A stretch of 64,000 bases of DNA from Limnohabitans sp. 2KL-51 (GTDB taxonomy: Bacteria; Pseudomonadota; Gammaproteobacteria; Burkholderiales; Burkholderiaceae_C): contig NZ_NESJ01000010.1 of assembly GCF_003063645.1 (NCBI RefSeq), positions 124,001-188,000 of the forward strand, given 5' to 3'. Below are positions 26,226-35,807 of this stretch, piece after piece. Position 1 is the first letter of the stretch. Every line of letters starts with the position of its first letter. The position numbers and the translations under genes were made by a program. The notes beneath the pieces are model-generated. The model worked only from the letters and a program-made list of their open reading frames with translations. It did no database searches and was not told the DNA's origin.

Positions 26226-29200
26226 ATGAAGTCCGACACGCCACGGCAGTGGTTCCCTCCTTCACAACTGGCCTTTTACTTTGACCAGGGCGCGTGGTCG
26301 CGTGGCACCACGCTCTACCTGCAAAACAAAGTGATTTCTTCGCAGCTCACGCCCGACGGCGAAGGTTGGCGTTTGCAAGGCCAGGTGGAGGGCAGCGAGG
26401 TCCGTCCCTACACCGTGAATGCCGAGTTGCGCGTGAGCCCGGGCGGCAACCTGAGCGAGTGGCGCAGCGGCTGCACCTGCCCGGTCGGGCGCTATTGCAA
26501 ACACGGCGCGGCCTTGGGTATTTTGGCGTCCATGCAAGGTCTGGCTTTGCTCGACGAATGGGGCAGCGACGGGCCTTCGCCGGAGGTGCTGGCGCGTCGC
26601 AGCCAGATGGAGAAAGAGCGGGCCCTGAGCCATGCCGAATACCAGGCCCGTGAATGGCTGACCCGGCTGGAAAACGCCAACGGCCCCTCTGCTTACAGTT
26701 TGCCTGGGGCAACACAGGACCAGTTTGTCTACCTGCTGTCGGTGGCCTATTTGGGGCACAAGCCCTTGTTCCACCTGAGCGTCAAGCGGGCCGCGCAAAA
26801 GCGCAATGGCGAATGGGGAAAACCCAAGAAAGTCAGCAACGAGCCCTCGCCGCATGACCCGATCTGGGCCAGCAGCAGCCCGCTGGACCGTGACATTTTT
26901 GACCTGATGAAAGCCTGTCCGGCGGCCAGCAGTTTCAGCTCTTATGGGTTTCAGGGGGAGGTCAAACTGCACGGCATGCCTGGCCAACTGCTGCTCAAGC
27001 TGTGCAGCCAGACTGGCCGCCTGATGTCTGCCGAAGGTGCGGTCAGCCTGCACTGGAGCGAGACCGCCGAAGCTTTGGTCGGCGCATGGCAAGAAGTGCC
27101 TGCGCAAGACAACTTGCCCGGCGGCTGGAAGCTGAGCATGCAACCCCAGCATGCGGGTGTGGTCTATGGGCTGAACGAGCCGCCTTTTTACATGGACACG
27201 CTGCATGGCCGCTGCGGTCCACTGAACACGCAAGGCCTGAGCGCCAACGAGCTGCAGGTGATGTCGAGCGCGCCCGTGTTTCCCGAAAGCGTGGTGTTCA
27301 AGTTCCAGAACCAGTTGATGGCGCGTTTGGGGCCTGTGCCCTTGCCGCCCGTGATCGCGCAAACGCCCGAAATCCGGGATGTCCCAGCCCGCGCCGTGCT
27401 CGACATCGCACCGGTCCGTCCCCAAGACCGTGACACACACGGCCTGTTCATGGCCGAGTTGACCTTTGATTACGCGGGTCACCGCGGCTTTTGGACCGGG
27501 ACCGCCCAACGCGTACTGGTCGGTCATGGCACGCAGGCGCGCATGCTGGTGCGTGACTTGCCTGGCGAACTCAAAGTCTGGACCGCCTTGGAGGCATTGG
27601 GCATGGTCGCTTTCGAAGCGAACATGCTGGGCTTGCGTCCCGACAGATCTCAGCAGTGGTTGGAATGGCTGGAAACAGACTTCGCGCCCATGCGCCAAGC
27701 TGGCCTGGACGTGCGGTTTGTATCCGGCGAGGTCACTTGGCTGCGCGAGGCCGACGATGTGCACATCGATCTGTCGGGCGACGCCGAAACGCCCGAAACT
27801 TCCCCCTGGTTTGATTTGTCACTGGGCATGGACATCGATGGCCAGCGTGTGAACATCTTGCCCTGGGTGCCCACCATTTTGACGGCTTTGGCCCGCATCA
27901 GTGTGCTCAACGCGGAGGGCGAGACCGCCAGCTTGCCGCCGTTTTTGTACCTGCCCGAGCTACAAGGCGAGGGCTTTGTGAAGTTGCCCACCGCCAAGAT
28001 CGAACCTTGGCTGAACACCCTGATGGAGCTGGTCTCCGAGCGCGGACGCAACTGGAGCGGCGATGGTCTGCGCTTGTCACGCCTGGAAGCCTTGCGTACC
28101 GCCGCCTCGCTGGGCCAGGATGTGGCCTGGGCGGGTGCCCAAAGCCTGATGAATTTGTTGCAGCAAATGCGTGGCCTTGAAAGCTTGCCCGAAGTGAGCG
28201 TGCCCACCAATTTGCAAGCGACCTTGCGGCCTTATCAACATCAGGGCCTGAACTGGTTGCAGTTTTTGCGGCAGCACCAACTGGCCGGTATCCTGGCCGA
28301 CGACATGGGCTTGGGCAAAACCTTGCAGACCCTGGCGCACATCCTGACCGAAAAAGAGGCTGGTCGCCTGACGCAGCCGGCCCTGATCGTGGCCCCGGTG
28401 AGTTTGCTGGGCAATTGGCAGCGCGAAGCGGCCCGCTTTTGCCCCAGTCTGCGCACCCACATTCACCATGGCCTGTTGCGACATGGGGCTGCGCAAGACC
28501 TCAGTGGTTTTGACATCGTGTTCACGCCGTACTCTTTGCTGCACCGCGACCGCGACCTCTGGATGGCCACCGACTGGCATTTGCTGGTGCTCGACGAAGC
28601 ACAAAACATCAAGAACGCTAACACCCATGCGGCGCAAACGGTGGGCGACATCCCGGCCCACCACCGCCTGTGTTTGTCGGGCACGCCCATGGAGAACCAT
28701 CTGGGTGAGCTGTGGAGTCTTTTCCACTTTTTGATGCCCGGCTTTCTGGGCAGCCAAAAGCGTTTTGGTGTGCTGTTTCGCAACCCCATCGAGCGCCAGG
28801 GCAACAGCGAAAAAATGGACCAATTGCGCAAGCGCATCACGCCCTTCATGCTGAGACGCACCAAGGATGTGGTGGCCAGCGAGTTGCCACCGAAGATCGA
28901 AACCCTCATGCCGGTGCCCCTGCAAGGCAAGCAAGCCGATCTGTACGAAACCATCCGTTTGGGCATGGAAAAATCCGTTCGTGACGCCTTGAATGCGCAA
29001 GGTTTGGCCAAATCACAAATCACCATCCTGGACGCGCTGCTCAAACTGCGCCAAGTCTGTTGCGATCCGCGCCTGCTCAAATTGGGCGCGGCCAGCCAGG
29101 TGCAGCAATCGGCCAAACTCGAGCAGTTGCTCGACATGCTGCCCGAGATGGTGGCCGAGGGCCGCAAGATTTTGCTGTTCTCGCAGTTCACCCAAATGCT

Positions 29201-29624
29201 CAGCCTGATCGAACAAGAGCTGCCGCGCCTGGGCATCCCTTGGGTCAAGCTCACAGGCCAAAGCAAAAACCGCGACGCGATCATTGACCGGTTCACCAGC
29301 GGCGAGGTGCCGCTGTTCCTGATCAGCCTGAAAGCGGGGGGCGTGGGCTTGAACCTGCCGCAGGCCGACACGGTCATCCATTACGACCCTTGGTGGAACC
29401 CTGCCGTGGAAAACCAAGCCACCGACCGGGCCCACCGCATTGGCCAAACGCAAAGCGTGTGGGTGCTCAAACTGGTAGCACAAGGCACGATTGAAGAGCG
29501 CATGCTGGCACTGCAAGAGCGCAAAGCCCAGTTGGCACAAGACATGTATTCGGGCGCAGTTCAACGCAAAGAACCGCTGTTCGGGGAGTCGGACTTGAAC
29601 GAATTGTTCAAGCCCTTGGGTTGA
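26226..29624 (+). CDS. SNF2-family helicase with SWIM zinc finger
   Basis: An 1132-residue protein. A SWIM zinc-binding motif [12 protein letters not shown] lies near residues 79-90. A long central region of unknown function follows, then an SNF2 ATPase: motif [13 protein letters not shown] near residue 690, motif [11 protein letters not shown] (DEAQ), [16 protein letters not shown], and the C-terminal lobe with [17 protein letters not shown] and [10 protein letters not shown]. Bacterial proteins of this build are DNA translocases related to RapA/HepA, probably acting on protein-DNA complexes; none close to this has a defined role known to me. It is co-directional with purL and the lipoprotein gene (12 and 10 bp gaps). 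Confidence 0.9.
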   Translation: MKSDTPRQWFPPSQLAFYFDQGAWSRGTTLYLQNKVISSQLTPDGEGWRLQGQVEGSEVRPYTVNAELRVSPGGNLSEWRSGCTCPVGRYCKHGAALGILASMQGLALLDEWGSDGPSPEVLARRSQMEKERALSHAEYQAREWLTRLENANGPSAYSLPGATQDQFVYLLSVAYLGHKPLFHLSVKRAAQKRNGEWGKPKKVSNEPSPHDPIWASSSPLDRDIFDLMKACPAASSFSSYGFQGEVKLHGMPGQLLLKLCSQTGRLMSAEGAVSLHWSETAEALVGAWQEVPAQDNLPGGWKLSMQPQHAGVVYGLNEPPFYMDTLHGRCGPLNTQGLSANELQVMSSAPVFPESVVFKFQNQLMARLGPVPLPPVIAQTPEIRDVPARAVLDIAPVRPQDRDTHGLFMAELTFDYAGHRGFWTGTAQRVLVGHGTQARMLVRDLPGELKVWTALEALGMVAFEANMLGLRPDRSQQWLEWLETDFAPMRQAGLDVRFVSGEVTWLREADDVHIDLSGDAETPETSPWFDLSLGMDIDGQRVNILPWVPTILTALARISVLNAEGETASLPPFLYLPELQGEGFVKLPTAKIEPWLNTLMELVSERGRNWSGDGLRLSRLEALRTAASLGQDVAWAGAQSLMNLLQQMRGLESLPEVSVPTNLQATLRPYQHQGLNWLQFLRQHQLAGILADDMGLGKTLQTLAHILTEKEAGRLTQPALIVAPVSLLGNWQREAARFCPSLRTHIHHGLLRHGAAQDLSGFDIVFTPYSLLHRDRDLWMATDWHLLVLDEAQNIKNANTHAAQTVGDIPAHHRLCLSGTPMENHLGELWSLFHFLMPGFLGSQKRFGVLFRNPIERQGNSEKMDQLRKRITPFMLRRTKDVVASELPPKIETLMPVPLQGKQADLYETIRLGMEKSVRDALNAQGLAKSQITILDALLKLRQVCCDPRLLKLGAASQVQQSAKLEQLLDMLPEMVAEGRKILLFSQFTQMLSLIEQELPRLGIPWVKLTGQSKNRDAIIDRFTSGEVPLFLISLKAGGVGLNLPQADTVIHYDPWWNPAVENQATDRAHRIGQTQSVWVLKLVAQGTIEERMLALQERKAQLAQDMYSGAVQRKEPLFGESDLNELFKPLG

Positions 29625-29634
29625 GTACATCGGC

Positions 29635-30021
29635 ATGCGCGTGTTGCGTCAACTCTTCTGTGCTTTGACGTTGAGTTCGCTCCTGGCCTGCAGCCCCGAA
29701 AAGACCGAAGGCTTGCCGGCACTCCAAGCTTCGTCAACGGTCAGCGCAGAACCTGTAGCGGGAGCTTGGGCGCTGGCCGATGCCTTCAGCCCCGACGTTC
29801 AAGAGGCTGCCCGCTTTGCAGTTCAGACCTATGCGGTGCAGAACAAGGCACGGGTGCTTTACAAAGATGTGACCCAAGCTCGGCAGCAAGTCGTGTCAGG
29901 CTTGAACTTTGAATTGCACATTCAAGTGACGCTGGACGGAGCGAGTCGCAAAGTGAGCGCCAAGATCTGGCGGCAGCCCGATGGGGCTTATCGCCTGCAG
30001 GCTTGGGCGTGGCTGGACTGA
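29635..30021 (+). CDS. Cystatin-like lipoprotein
   Basis: A 128-residue putative lipoprotein: signal peptide with lipobox LLAC (Cys19), a flexible linker, then one domain of about 85 residues. The domain has the order of cystatin landmarks: a Gly (G43 in VAGAW), a helix DVQEAARFAVQTYA, the central QxVxG loop as Q85-VVS-G89, the strand LNFELHIQV and a final RLQAW strand. In animals the Gly, QVVxG and the second loop insert into papain-type cysteine proteases. An inhibitor role here is inference. It ends the purL-helicase run and is convergent with the sensor kinase. Confidence 0.7.
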   Translation: MRVLRQLFCALTLSSLLACSPEKTEGLPALQASSTVSAEPVAGAWALADAFSPDVQEAARFAVQTYAVQNKARVLYKDVTQARQQVVSGLNFELHIQVTLDGASRKVSAKIWRQPDGAYRLQAWAWLD

Positions 30022-30142
30022 TGCACATTGAAAACCCTGTCGGTGCAGGGCACGGCCGCCGTGTATTGGGTGTGTGCAGTTGACCGCACGCGTAAGGGGC
30101 TGAACCTGGCGCAAGCCCCCTGGAGATTTGAGCAGCAGGTCC

Positions 30143-31549
30143 TCAAATGACTTGTGCAAAAGGCAGGGCAATGCGCGCGCAGGCGCCATTTTCGGTGTTG
30201 TGCAGCGACAAGCGCCCATTAAATTGCGCGAGGATGGTTTTGGAGATCGACAAACCCATGCCCAGCCCCGAGATTTTGGTGGTGTAGAAAGGGTCTCCCG
30301 CTTGCTCGGCAGCTTCCTCTGACAAGCCTGGCCCGGTGTCATGGACCTCGATCAAAATCTCACGATTTTCCCGCCGGATGTCCAAGCGAATGTTTCGGGT
30401 TTTAACCTTTTCGACCGATTCCATGGCGTTGCGCACCACATTGAACAAGACTTGAGACAGTTGCACGGCATCGCCCAGTACCCATATCGGTGTGTTGGGC
30501 AAGAGCGGTTTGATAATTTCCGTATTGCCACGCCGGGCTTCGGGTTCGACAAGGGCGCAGACCTCGTCAATGACCGCACGCAGGTCCACCAATTCTTTTT
30601 TCAATGACTCAGGCTGTATGAAATTGCGGATCCGGCGAATGATGTCGCCCGCTCGAATACTGTTGTGGATGATGTCGTCCAGCACCTGCTGATTCATCTG
30701 TGCGTCCCATTGCCCCGATTTTTGCTGGTGTTGCAGGAGTTCGGTGTAATTGAGGATGGCGGCCAAGGGCTGGTTCAACTCATGGGCAAACGAGGCGGAC
30801 ATCACACCCAGACTGTGCTGGCGGTCCTGCTGCGCCAGTCGGTTAACCACACGACGCCCTTCTTCTTCGCGGACCAAGGCGGTCATCACTTTCAGTCTTT
30901 CGTCGGCTTGCTCCTGAACGCGCATGCCGATGTAGACAAAATAACGCAGCGTTCCTGCCAAAAAGGCGCTCGTCCAGATGCCATAGGACCAGGCCTCTTG
31001 GCCGAAGGTGTTCAAGCCCCAGCCCGTTACAAAGCCTTGCGTGCGCATCAAGTGGATAAGGCCCATGACGGCCATGACCCAGCACATGTGCATGGAAAAA
31101 CGGTTGGCGCTCTGTTTGTAATGGGCATGCGCGAAGTAGGCCCCCCACAACGAGGTGACACCAAAACAGCCCCCCGACAACAGCAACGTCATCTCGGGAC
31201 CGGCATGGAGGCGACTCCATTCCATGGCTGCGATAAAGACCACCGTGCCCAGAGCGAGCCCCAGCAGCCGCCAATGCTGGGGGCCTTTGTCGTACAAACG
31301 GGCAATCCCCAATCCCATCAGCATGTGGCTCATGCCCGTCAGGCCAATGGGGATGCTGTAGGACCACAGCAGTGGAAGATCGTTGCGAAAAACAGTGGCC
31401 CAGGCCGTCACACCCGCCAACAAGGCTCCCACCACCCAGTAACGGGCCGAGCTGTCCAAACGTGAAAAATACACCGAAGCTGCCAAACCGCCCAAAAGAG
31501 AGAAGATGGCGTAAAAAATGAAAAGGCTTTGGATGTAATAAGCGGCCAT
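30143..31549 (-). CDS. Membrane sensor histidine kinase (orphan)
   Basis: A 468-residue protein. The first ~225 residues hold about seven hydrophobic helices (a 7TM-type sensor of unknown ligand), followed by a coiled linker, a HisKA domain with the phospho-acceptor His in SFAHELNQPLAAILNY, and an ATPase domain with N-box QVLFNVVRNAME, G1 DTGPGL and G2 GLGMGLS. No response regulator is adjacent. The ATG at 31547-31549 is chosen because translation from the TTG at 31633 would add a non-membranous segment; the Shine-Dalgarno is poor either way. Confidence 0.88.
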   Translation of the reverse strand: MAAYYIQSLFIFYAIFSLLGGLAASVYFSRLDSSARYWVVGALLAGVTAWATVFRNDLPLLWSYSIPIGLTGMSHMLMGLGIARLYDKGPQHWRLLGLALGTVVFIAAMEWSRLHAGPEMTLLLSGGCFGVTSLWGAYFAHAHYKQSANRFSMHMCWVMAVMGLIHLMRTQGFVTGWGLNTFGQEAWSYGIWTSAFLAGTLRYFVYIGMRVQEQADERLKVMTALVREEEGRRVVNRLAQQDRQHSLGVMSASFAHELNQPLAAILNYTELLQHQQKSGQWDAQMNQQVLDDIIHNSIRAGDIIRRIRNFIQPESLKKELVDLRAVIDEVCALVEPEARRGNTEIIKPLLPNTPIWVLGDAVQLSQVLFNVVRNAMESVEKVKTRNIRLDIRRENREILIEVHDTGPGLSEEAAEQAGDPFYTTKISGLGMGLSISKTILAQFNGRLSLHNTENGACARIALPFAQVI

Positions 31550-31635
31550 GCAGGCAATACGGAAGTAGACGTGAGTCGGGAATTTTGGCTGAATTTTGAA
31601 CGATTTATCCGTCCGCTGCAGCCCCCAAGGCAAAC

Positions 31636-31670
31636 GCTTAAGGTCGTCAGATTTTTATGCGTCCTTAAGC
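31636..31670. promoter_or_regulatory. Inverted repeat between rlhA and the kinase gene
   Basis: GCTTAAGG (31636-31643) and CCTTAAGC (31663-31670) form a perfect 8-bp dyad with a 19-nt spacer. It lies upstream of the kinase and downstream of the U32 gene. No T-run follows on either strand, so an operator for the kinase gene is as likely as a terminator. Confidence 0.35.
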
Positions 31671-31686
31671 ACTCAGTATGGCCGTT

Positions 31687-33657
31687 TCAGTGCAAGCCCA
31701 CCACTGGCCGTGTCTTGTAAAACTGCATCGTACTCTCAGGCGCGGCGTTCAACACCGATTTTTTGATCTTGCCCACCACATGCATTTCGCAGGGTTTGCA
31801 GTCAAAGCGCAGGGTGAGCTTTTCCTTACCGTTGATCAGCTGCATGGGCTCGGCCTTCACCGTGCCTTGCACGCCTGTTACGCCCTTGGCTTGTTTGGGG
31901 CACAAGCTCAGGCTAAAGCGCACGCAATGTTTGGTGATCATCAGGCTCACTTCGCCCAACTCTTCTTGCGCTTCGTAAGCCGCTGCGATCACCTTCACGC
32001 CGTGTTTGGCATAAAAATTGCGGGCCTTTTGGTTGAACACATTGGCCAGGTAAGTCAGCGTGTCTTCGGGGTAGGGCACAGGCGGCTCCACGGGCACCGC
32101 ACGCGGCAGGCGGTGCAGGCCCTCAGCGCGGGCAGTTTCGAGTGCTTGCACGGCGTCTCGGCGCAATGCGTTGATTTGCGAAGGCGGCACAAACCAAGGG
32201 CGGTGCAGTGCGAGCTGTACGTCTAGCGGCTCGAACAGGGTGTCGCCCAGTTTGCCCAAAGCGCTTTTGAGCTTGTCCTCGGCCTGGGCTGAGTCTTTGG
32301 GAGCTTGCCAGGTGATGGCCATTTGCGCCGTGGCGCTGTGGCCGACTTCGTCTGTCAGGGTCAGCTGCAGTCCATCGTTGTTTTCAGCCAGCTGCATCCA
32401 CACGCCCATACGGCGTTCCGCGGATTTTTTGTCCAGTGTGCGCACCCAGCTCATGTCGCGGTTGCGATTGACCTGAACACCTTGGCGCAAGTCCTTGAAG
32501 CTGTCAATCGGGTCTTTGGGGAACAAGCGCCAAACGCCTTTGGCTTTAGCCGCTTCGGCTCGGTTGATCTGTAAGCCCACCAATTCTTTTTGCAGGTCGT
32601 AATAGCAAAGCCCATCGCCGTTGTGCAGCTCGGTGGCGGGGTCGTCGGTGGTCATTTCGACGTGCTCAGCCGTGACCTTGCTGACCCAGCCAATGGGTTG
32701 GCCCGGGTTTTTGGGGGTGTCAAATGCGCCGATGTCTTCTTTTCGACCTTGCACAAAATAGTCGGTGAACTCGCGGTTGAAGTTCTGGTTCGGATCGGGC
32801 TCGAAACTGAAGGTGCTGCGACCGTGTGAAGCCGGGGCCAGCTCGGGCCGCTCGTTCAGCACTTCGTCAAACAGCTTGCGGTAATGGGCCGTGATGTTTT
32901 TCACATAGGCCATGTCCTTGTAGCGGCCTTCGATCTTGAAGCTGCGAATCCCCGCATCCACCAGATCGCGCAGGTTCTCGCTCTGGTTGTTGTCCTTCAT
33001 GCTCAGCACATGCTTGTCGTGCGCCACGATGCGGCCTTGCGCATCTTTGACCTCGTAGGGCAGGCGGCAAGCTTGCGAGCAGTCGCCCCGGTTGGCACTG
33101 CGCCCGGTGTGGGCATGGCTGATGAAGCACTGGCCGCTGTAGGCCACGCACAAAGCGCCGTGCACAAAAAATTCAATCACCGTGCGCTCGGTGTCGATCA
33201 CGTCGCGGATCGCGCTGATCTGCGGCAGCGTCAGCTCGCGGGCCAGCACGATTTGGCTTAAGCCCGCGTCTTGCAAAAACTTGGCTTTTTCAGGGGTGCG
33301 GATGTCGGTTTGCGTGCTGGCGTGCAGCTGGATCGGCGGCATGTCGATCTCGAGCAGGCCCATGTCTTGGACGATCAGCGCATCGACCCCAGCGTCGTAC
33401 AGCTGCCAGGCCAATTTGCGCGCCCCTTCGAGCTCATCGTCGCGCAAGATGGTGTTGAGCGTGACAAAGATGCGGCTGTGAAAGCGGTGGGCGTATTGCA
33501 CCAGCTTGGCAATGTCTTGAATGCTGTTGTCGGCCGTGGAGCGCGCCCCAAAAGACGGACCGCCGATGTAGACCGCGTCTGCGCCATGGTTGATGGCTTC
33601 GATGCCAATGTCGAAGGTGCGGGCGGGGGCGAGGAGTTCGAGGTGGTGAGGCTGCAT
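31687..33657 (-). CDS. rlhA: U32-family 23S rRNA 5-hydroxycytidine synthase-like protein
   Basis: A 656-residue U32 'peptidase' protein. The N-terminal TIM-barrel (LLAPARTFDIGIEAINHGADAVYIGG in parts) and the Cys cluster CVAYSGQCF...GDCSQACRLPY around residues 170-195 fit the iron-sulfur-bearing U32 hydroxylases. The long C-terminal DUF3656 half and the total length match E. coli RlhA (about 653 aa), which makes ho5C2501 in 23S rRNA, rather than TrhP (about 450 aa). The RlhA call is by length and layout. GATAAT eight bases before the ATG suggests a leaderless mRNA. Confidence 0.85.
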   Translation of the reverse strand: MQPHHLELLAPARTFDIGIEAINHGADAVYIGGPSFGARSTADNSIQDIAKLVQYAHRFHSRIFVTLNTILRDDELEGARKLAWQLYDAGVDALIVQDMGLLEIDMPPIQLHASTQTDIRTPEKAKFLQDAGLSQIVLARELTLPQISAIRDVIDTERTVIEFFVHGALCVAYSGQCFISHAHTGRSANRGDCSQACRLPYEVKDAQGRIVAHDKHVLSMKDNNQSENLRDLVDAGIRSFKIEGRYKDMAYVKNITAHYRKLFDEVLNERPELAPASHGRSTFSFEPDPNQNFNREFTDYFVQGRKEDIGAFDTPKNPGQPIGWVSKVTAEHVEMTTDDPATELHNGDGLCYYDLQKELVGLQINRAEAAKAKGVWRLFPKDPIDSFKDLRQGVQVNRNRDMSWVRTLDKKSAERRMGVWMQLAENNDGLQLTLTDEVGHSATAQMAITWQAPKDSAQAEDKLKSALGKLGDTLFEPLDVQLALHRPWFVPPSQINALRRDAVQALETARAEGLHRLPRAVPVEPPVPYPEDTLTYLANVFNQKARNFYAKHGVKVIAAAYEAQEELGEVSLMITKHCVRFSLSLCPKQAKGVTGVQGTVKAEPMQLINGKEKLTLRFDCKPCEMHVVGKIKKSVLNAAPESTMQFYKTRPVVGLH

Positions 33658-33665
33658 GGGCTGGG

Positions 33666-33674
33666 ATTATCCCA
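33666..33674 (-). promoter_or_regulatory. rlhA extended -10, leaderless layout
   Basis: On the minus strand TGGGATAAT ends eight bases before the rlhA ATG at 33657-33655. It is embedded in a 15-bp perfect dyad CTGGGATTATCCCAG (33661-33675), so it could be bidirectional or an operator. Unlike aroC, map and trhO there is no TTGA 31 nt upstream. Confidence 0.45.
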
Positions 33675-33737
33675 GCTTATGTCTATCAAGCATGCGGGGC
33701 CCTTTTGGATCTGGGGGTGCCCTTGGGGTCTGGGGGA

Positions 33738-33821
33738 GCCCTGAAGCGGCGGGCACTGGCCGGGGCTCAGAGGCGCTTCGCTTTGCCACATCACCCCAGC
33801 CAGTGCCCACCGCTTCAGGGC
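33738..33821. repeat. Large hairpin element A
   Basis: An 84-bp palindrome: 12 bp (GCCCTGAAGCGG with 33810-33821), one mismatch, 10 bp (GGGCACTGGC with 33799-33808), one mismatch, 4 bp (GGGG with CCCC), then a 28-nt loop at 33766-33793 that begins CTCAGAGGCGC and ends CCACATCA. Twenty-six of the arm bases pair. The loop recurs, inverted, in element B. Confidence 0.8.
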
Positions 33822-33949
33822 GTGGGCGTTCGTGGTTCTGGTTCTGGTGTAGGTGTGAAATTTGGCGCCGCCTTCGGCTAGTGCTTAGCCAAGACATGGC
33901 AGGGCTGAAGGCTCCGACAGTTTGTGGTGCGCTCACCGGAGACGCCCCG

Positions 33950-34027
33950 CAAAAGGCTTGGGCGCGGGATGGGGTGATGTGGCAAAGCGAAGCGCCTCTG
34001 AACCCCAGCCCGCGCCCAAGCCTTTTG
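33950..34027. repeat. Large hairpin element B (inverted relative to A)
   Basis: A 78-bp palindrome: 19 perfect pairs (33950-33968 with 34009-34027, outer arm CAAAAGGCTTGGG), a two-base mismatch, GGGG/CCCC, and a 28-nt loop at 33975-34002. The loop is the reverse complement of the loop of element A with one difference. The stems of A and B are not alike in sequence, yet each is self-complementary. Confidence 0.8.
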
Positions 34028-34043
34028 ACCACAGAACCCCAGA

Positions 34044-34074
34044 AAACAAAAACGCGACCGAAGTCGCGTTTTTT
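34044..34074 (-). terminator. Bidirectional intrinsic terminator downstream of the PpiC-type gene
   Basis: AACGCGAC (34051-34058), a CGAA loop (UUCG on the minus strand) and GTCGCGTT (34063-34070), flanked by T-runs on both strands. It lies 20 bp after the stop of the isomerase gene. Confidence 0.85.
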
Positions 34075-34093
34075 CAGTGTAGCTTAGGTCAGA

Positions 34094-34867
34094 TCACTGG
34101 ATCTTGGCTTTGCTGCGCAGACCTTCTTGGTAAGCGCTCAGCTTTTGCTGTTGCAGCTGCTGGGCAATCTGGGGTCTGACTTCTTCGAGCTTGGGCAGCT
34201 GGGCTTCACGCACATCGTCGACGCGGATGATGTGAAAACCAAACTGGGTCTTCACGGGCGTGTCGGTCATCTGGCCCTTGTCCAGTTTGACCATGGCACC
34301 CGAAAACTCGGGCACATAGCTGCCCGCTGCAGCCCAGTCCAGGTCGCCACCGTTGGCGCCAGAGCCTGGGTCTTTGGAGGCTTTCTTGGCCAATTCTTCA
34401 AAGTTGCTGCCTTTTTTGATGTCGGCAATCAGGGCCTTGGCATCGGCTTCGGTTTCTACCAGGATGTGGCGGGCACGGTATTCCTTGCCGCCGTTTTCCT
34501 TGGCGAACTTGTCATATTCGGCCTTGATGTCAGCGTCTGTGACCGGGTTTTTCTTCTGGAAGTCTGCAAACAGCTGGCGAATCAGGATGGTCTGGCGGGC
34601 CAGTTCCAGCTGGGTTTTGTAGTCTTCGCTGGCATCCAGACCCCGTTTGCGGGCTTCTTGCATGAAGACTTCGCGGGCGATCAGCTCTTGCTTGATTTGG
34701 TCCAGCACTTCAGGGGTGACGGGTCGACCTGAGGCTTCGACTTGCTGTTGCAGCGCTTTGACGCGCGAGGTAGGCACAGGCTTGCCATTGACCACAGCCA
34801 AGTTTTGCGCCAGAACGGGGGACGCCAGCAAGGCCACCAAAGCGGCGCTGAGCAGTTGCTTTTTCAT
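34094..34867 (-). CDS. Periplasmic peptidyl-prolyl cis-trans isomerase (PpiC/parvulin type)
   Basis: A 257-residue SurA-N/parvulin chaperone. It has a signal peptide (cleavage after PVLAQ or PVLA, about residue 20), a helical SurA-like N-domain at about 25-125, and one rotamase domain at about 130-225 with YRARHILVETEADA, GANGGDLDW and GFHIIRVDDVRE. It assists folding of exported and outer-membrane proteins. It has a terminator at each side, so it is a single-gene unit. Confidence 0.92.
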   Translation of the reverse strand: MKKQLLSAALVALLASPVLAQNLAVVNGKPVPTSRVKALQQQVEASGRPVTPEVLDQIKQELIAREVFMQEARKRGLDASEDYKTQLELARQTILIRQLFADFQKKNPVTDADIKAEYDKFAKENGGKEYRARHILVETEADAKALIADIKKGSNFEELAKKASKDPGSGANGGDLDWAAAGSYVPEFSGAMVKLDKGQMTDTPVKTQFGFHIIRVDDVREAQLPKLEEVRPQIAQQLQQQKLSAYQEGLRSKAKIQ

Positions 34868-34912
34868 CGTGTTTTCCTAAGAGACGGGGTGTCAGATGTG
34901 GGTCAAGGGTTC

Positions 34913-34946
34913 AAAAAAAGGGGCTGTCACCAAAGGGTGACGGCCC
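34913..34946 (-). terminator. Intrinsic terminator downstream of bolA
   Basis: On the minus strand GGGCCGTCACC pairs with GGTGACAGCCC around a short loop and is followed by seven T. It separates the yciB-bolA unit from the isomerase gene. Confidence 0.88.
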
Positions 34947-34950
34947 GGGT

Positions 34951-35223
34951 TCAGATCAGCTCGATGGCCAGGGCGTGCAAACCTTGGTCAATGAAATCTT
35001 GCAGCGCATCATACACAAGGCGGTGACGTTGCACACGGGTGATGCCGACAAACAAAGGGGAAGCAATGCACACCCGCATGTGGGTGCCCACGCCGCTTTC
35101 ATTGGCCCCCATGTGACCCGCGTGTTGGGCGCTTTCGTCGATCACGCGCAGCTCGGTGGGTTTCAGGCGCTCGCTCAGACGGATATGGATTTGTTCGCTC
35201 AGGGGCAAAGTGGCCTGGATCAT
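34951..35223 (-). CDS. BolA-family protein
   Basis: A 90-residue BolA-like protein. The class II KH-like fold is indicated by [18 protein letters not shown], then [28 protein letters not shown] with the invariant His, and the terminal [13 protein letters not shown]. BolA proteins pair with monothiol glutaredoxins in iron-sulfur handling or act on transcription. Its ATG overlaps the yciB stop by 4 bp, an arrangement common in betaproteobacteria. Confidence 0.9.
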   Translation of the reverse strand: MIQATLPLSEQIHIRLSERLKPTELRVIDESAQHAGHMGANESGVGTHMRVCIASPLFVGITRVQRHRLVYDALQDFIDQGLHALAIELI

Positions 35224-35762
35224 GGTTGCTTGTCCTCGTCTTTGGGCAAATAGCGCGAGATGTACAGGCCCTGACCCAAGATGAAGACCAAGGGGAAGGC
35301 ATAACCCCAGAGCTTGAAGTTCACCCAGTCTTCGGTGCTGAAGTAGTGGGCCACATAGGCGTTGATGGCCGCCATGAAAATACAGTACAGCATCCAAGAC
35401 AGGTTCAGGCGGTTCCACACGGCGTGGGGCAGTTGCAATTGCGTGCCCAGCAGCATGTGCAAAAAGTTTTTCTTCAACAACCAGTGCGCCACGGCCAGGG
35501 CAATCGCCAGGCCCGAGTACAGCAAGGTGGGTTTCCACTTGATGAAGCGCTCGTCGTGCAAGCCCAGCGTCAAGGCGCCAAAGCCCAGCACCAGCACCAG
35601 CGTGATCTTGTGCATGGTCTGCAGCTTGCCGTCCATCTTGTAGATGATGGCCGTTTGCACCACGGTCGCACCCATCAGCACCGCCGTGGCGGTGTAGATG
35701 TCGGCCATCTTGTACGCGCCAAAAAACAGCAGGATGGGGAAAAAGTCGAGGATGAGTTTCAT
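35220..35762 (-). CDS. yciB: Inner-membrane-spanning protein YciB (septation protein A)
   Basis: A 180-residue protein with five hydrophobic helices starting [18 protein letters not shown], the strongly conserved N-terminus of the YciB/IspZ family, and ending [14 protein letters not shown]. YciB is linked to envelope synthesis and septation. It is translationally coupled to bolA and follows msrB after a 45-bp gap. Confidence 0.93.
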   Translation of the reverse strand: MKLILDFFPILLFFGAYKMADIYTATAVLMGATVVQTAIIYKMDGKLQTMHKITLVLVLGFGALTLGLHDERFIKWKPTLLYSGLAIALAVAHWLLKKNFLHMLLGTQLQLPHAVWNRLNLSWMLYCIFMAAINAYVAHYFSTEDWVNFKLWGYAFPLVFILGQGLYISRYLPKDEDKQP

Positions 35763-35807
35763 GTTGGGCGTGAGTTGGCCGCGTCAATACGGCGCGGCCG
35801 AGTGCGG

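Noticed and set aside
30096..30148. Hairpins GGGGCT/AGCCCC and ATTTGAG/CTCAAAT between the lipoprotein and kinase genes as terminators
   Set aside because: Neither is followed by T-runs and the second overlaps the kinase stop codon; support is too weak to list.
33667..34087. Possible small proteins across the hairpin elements (peptides with VAKRSASE or MWQSEAP)
   Set aside because: The peptides arise from the inverted 28-nt loop read on both strands and have no start signal or family match.
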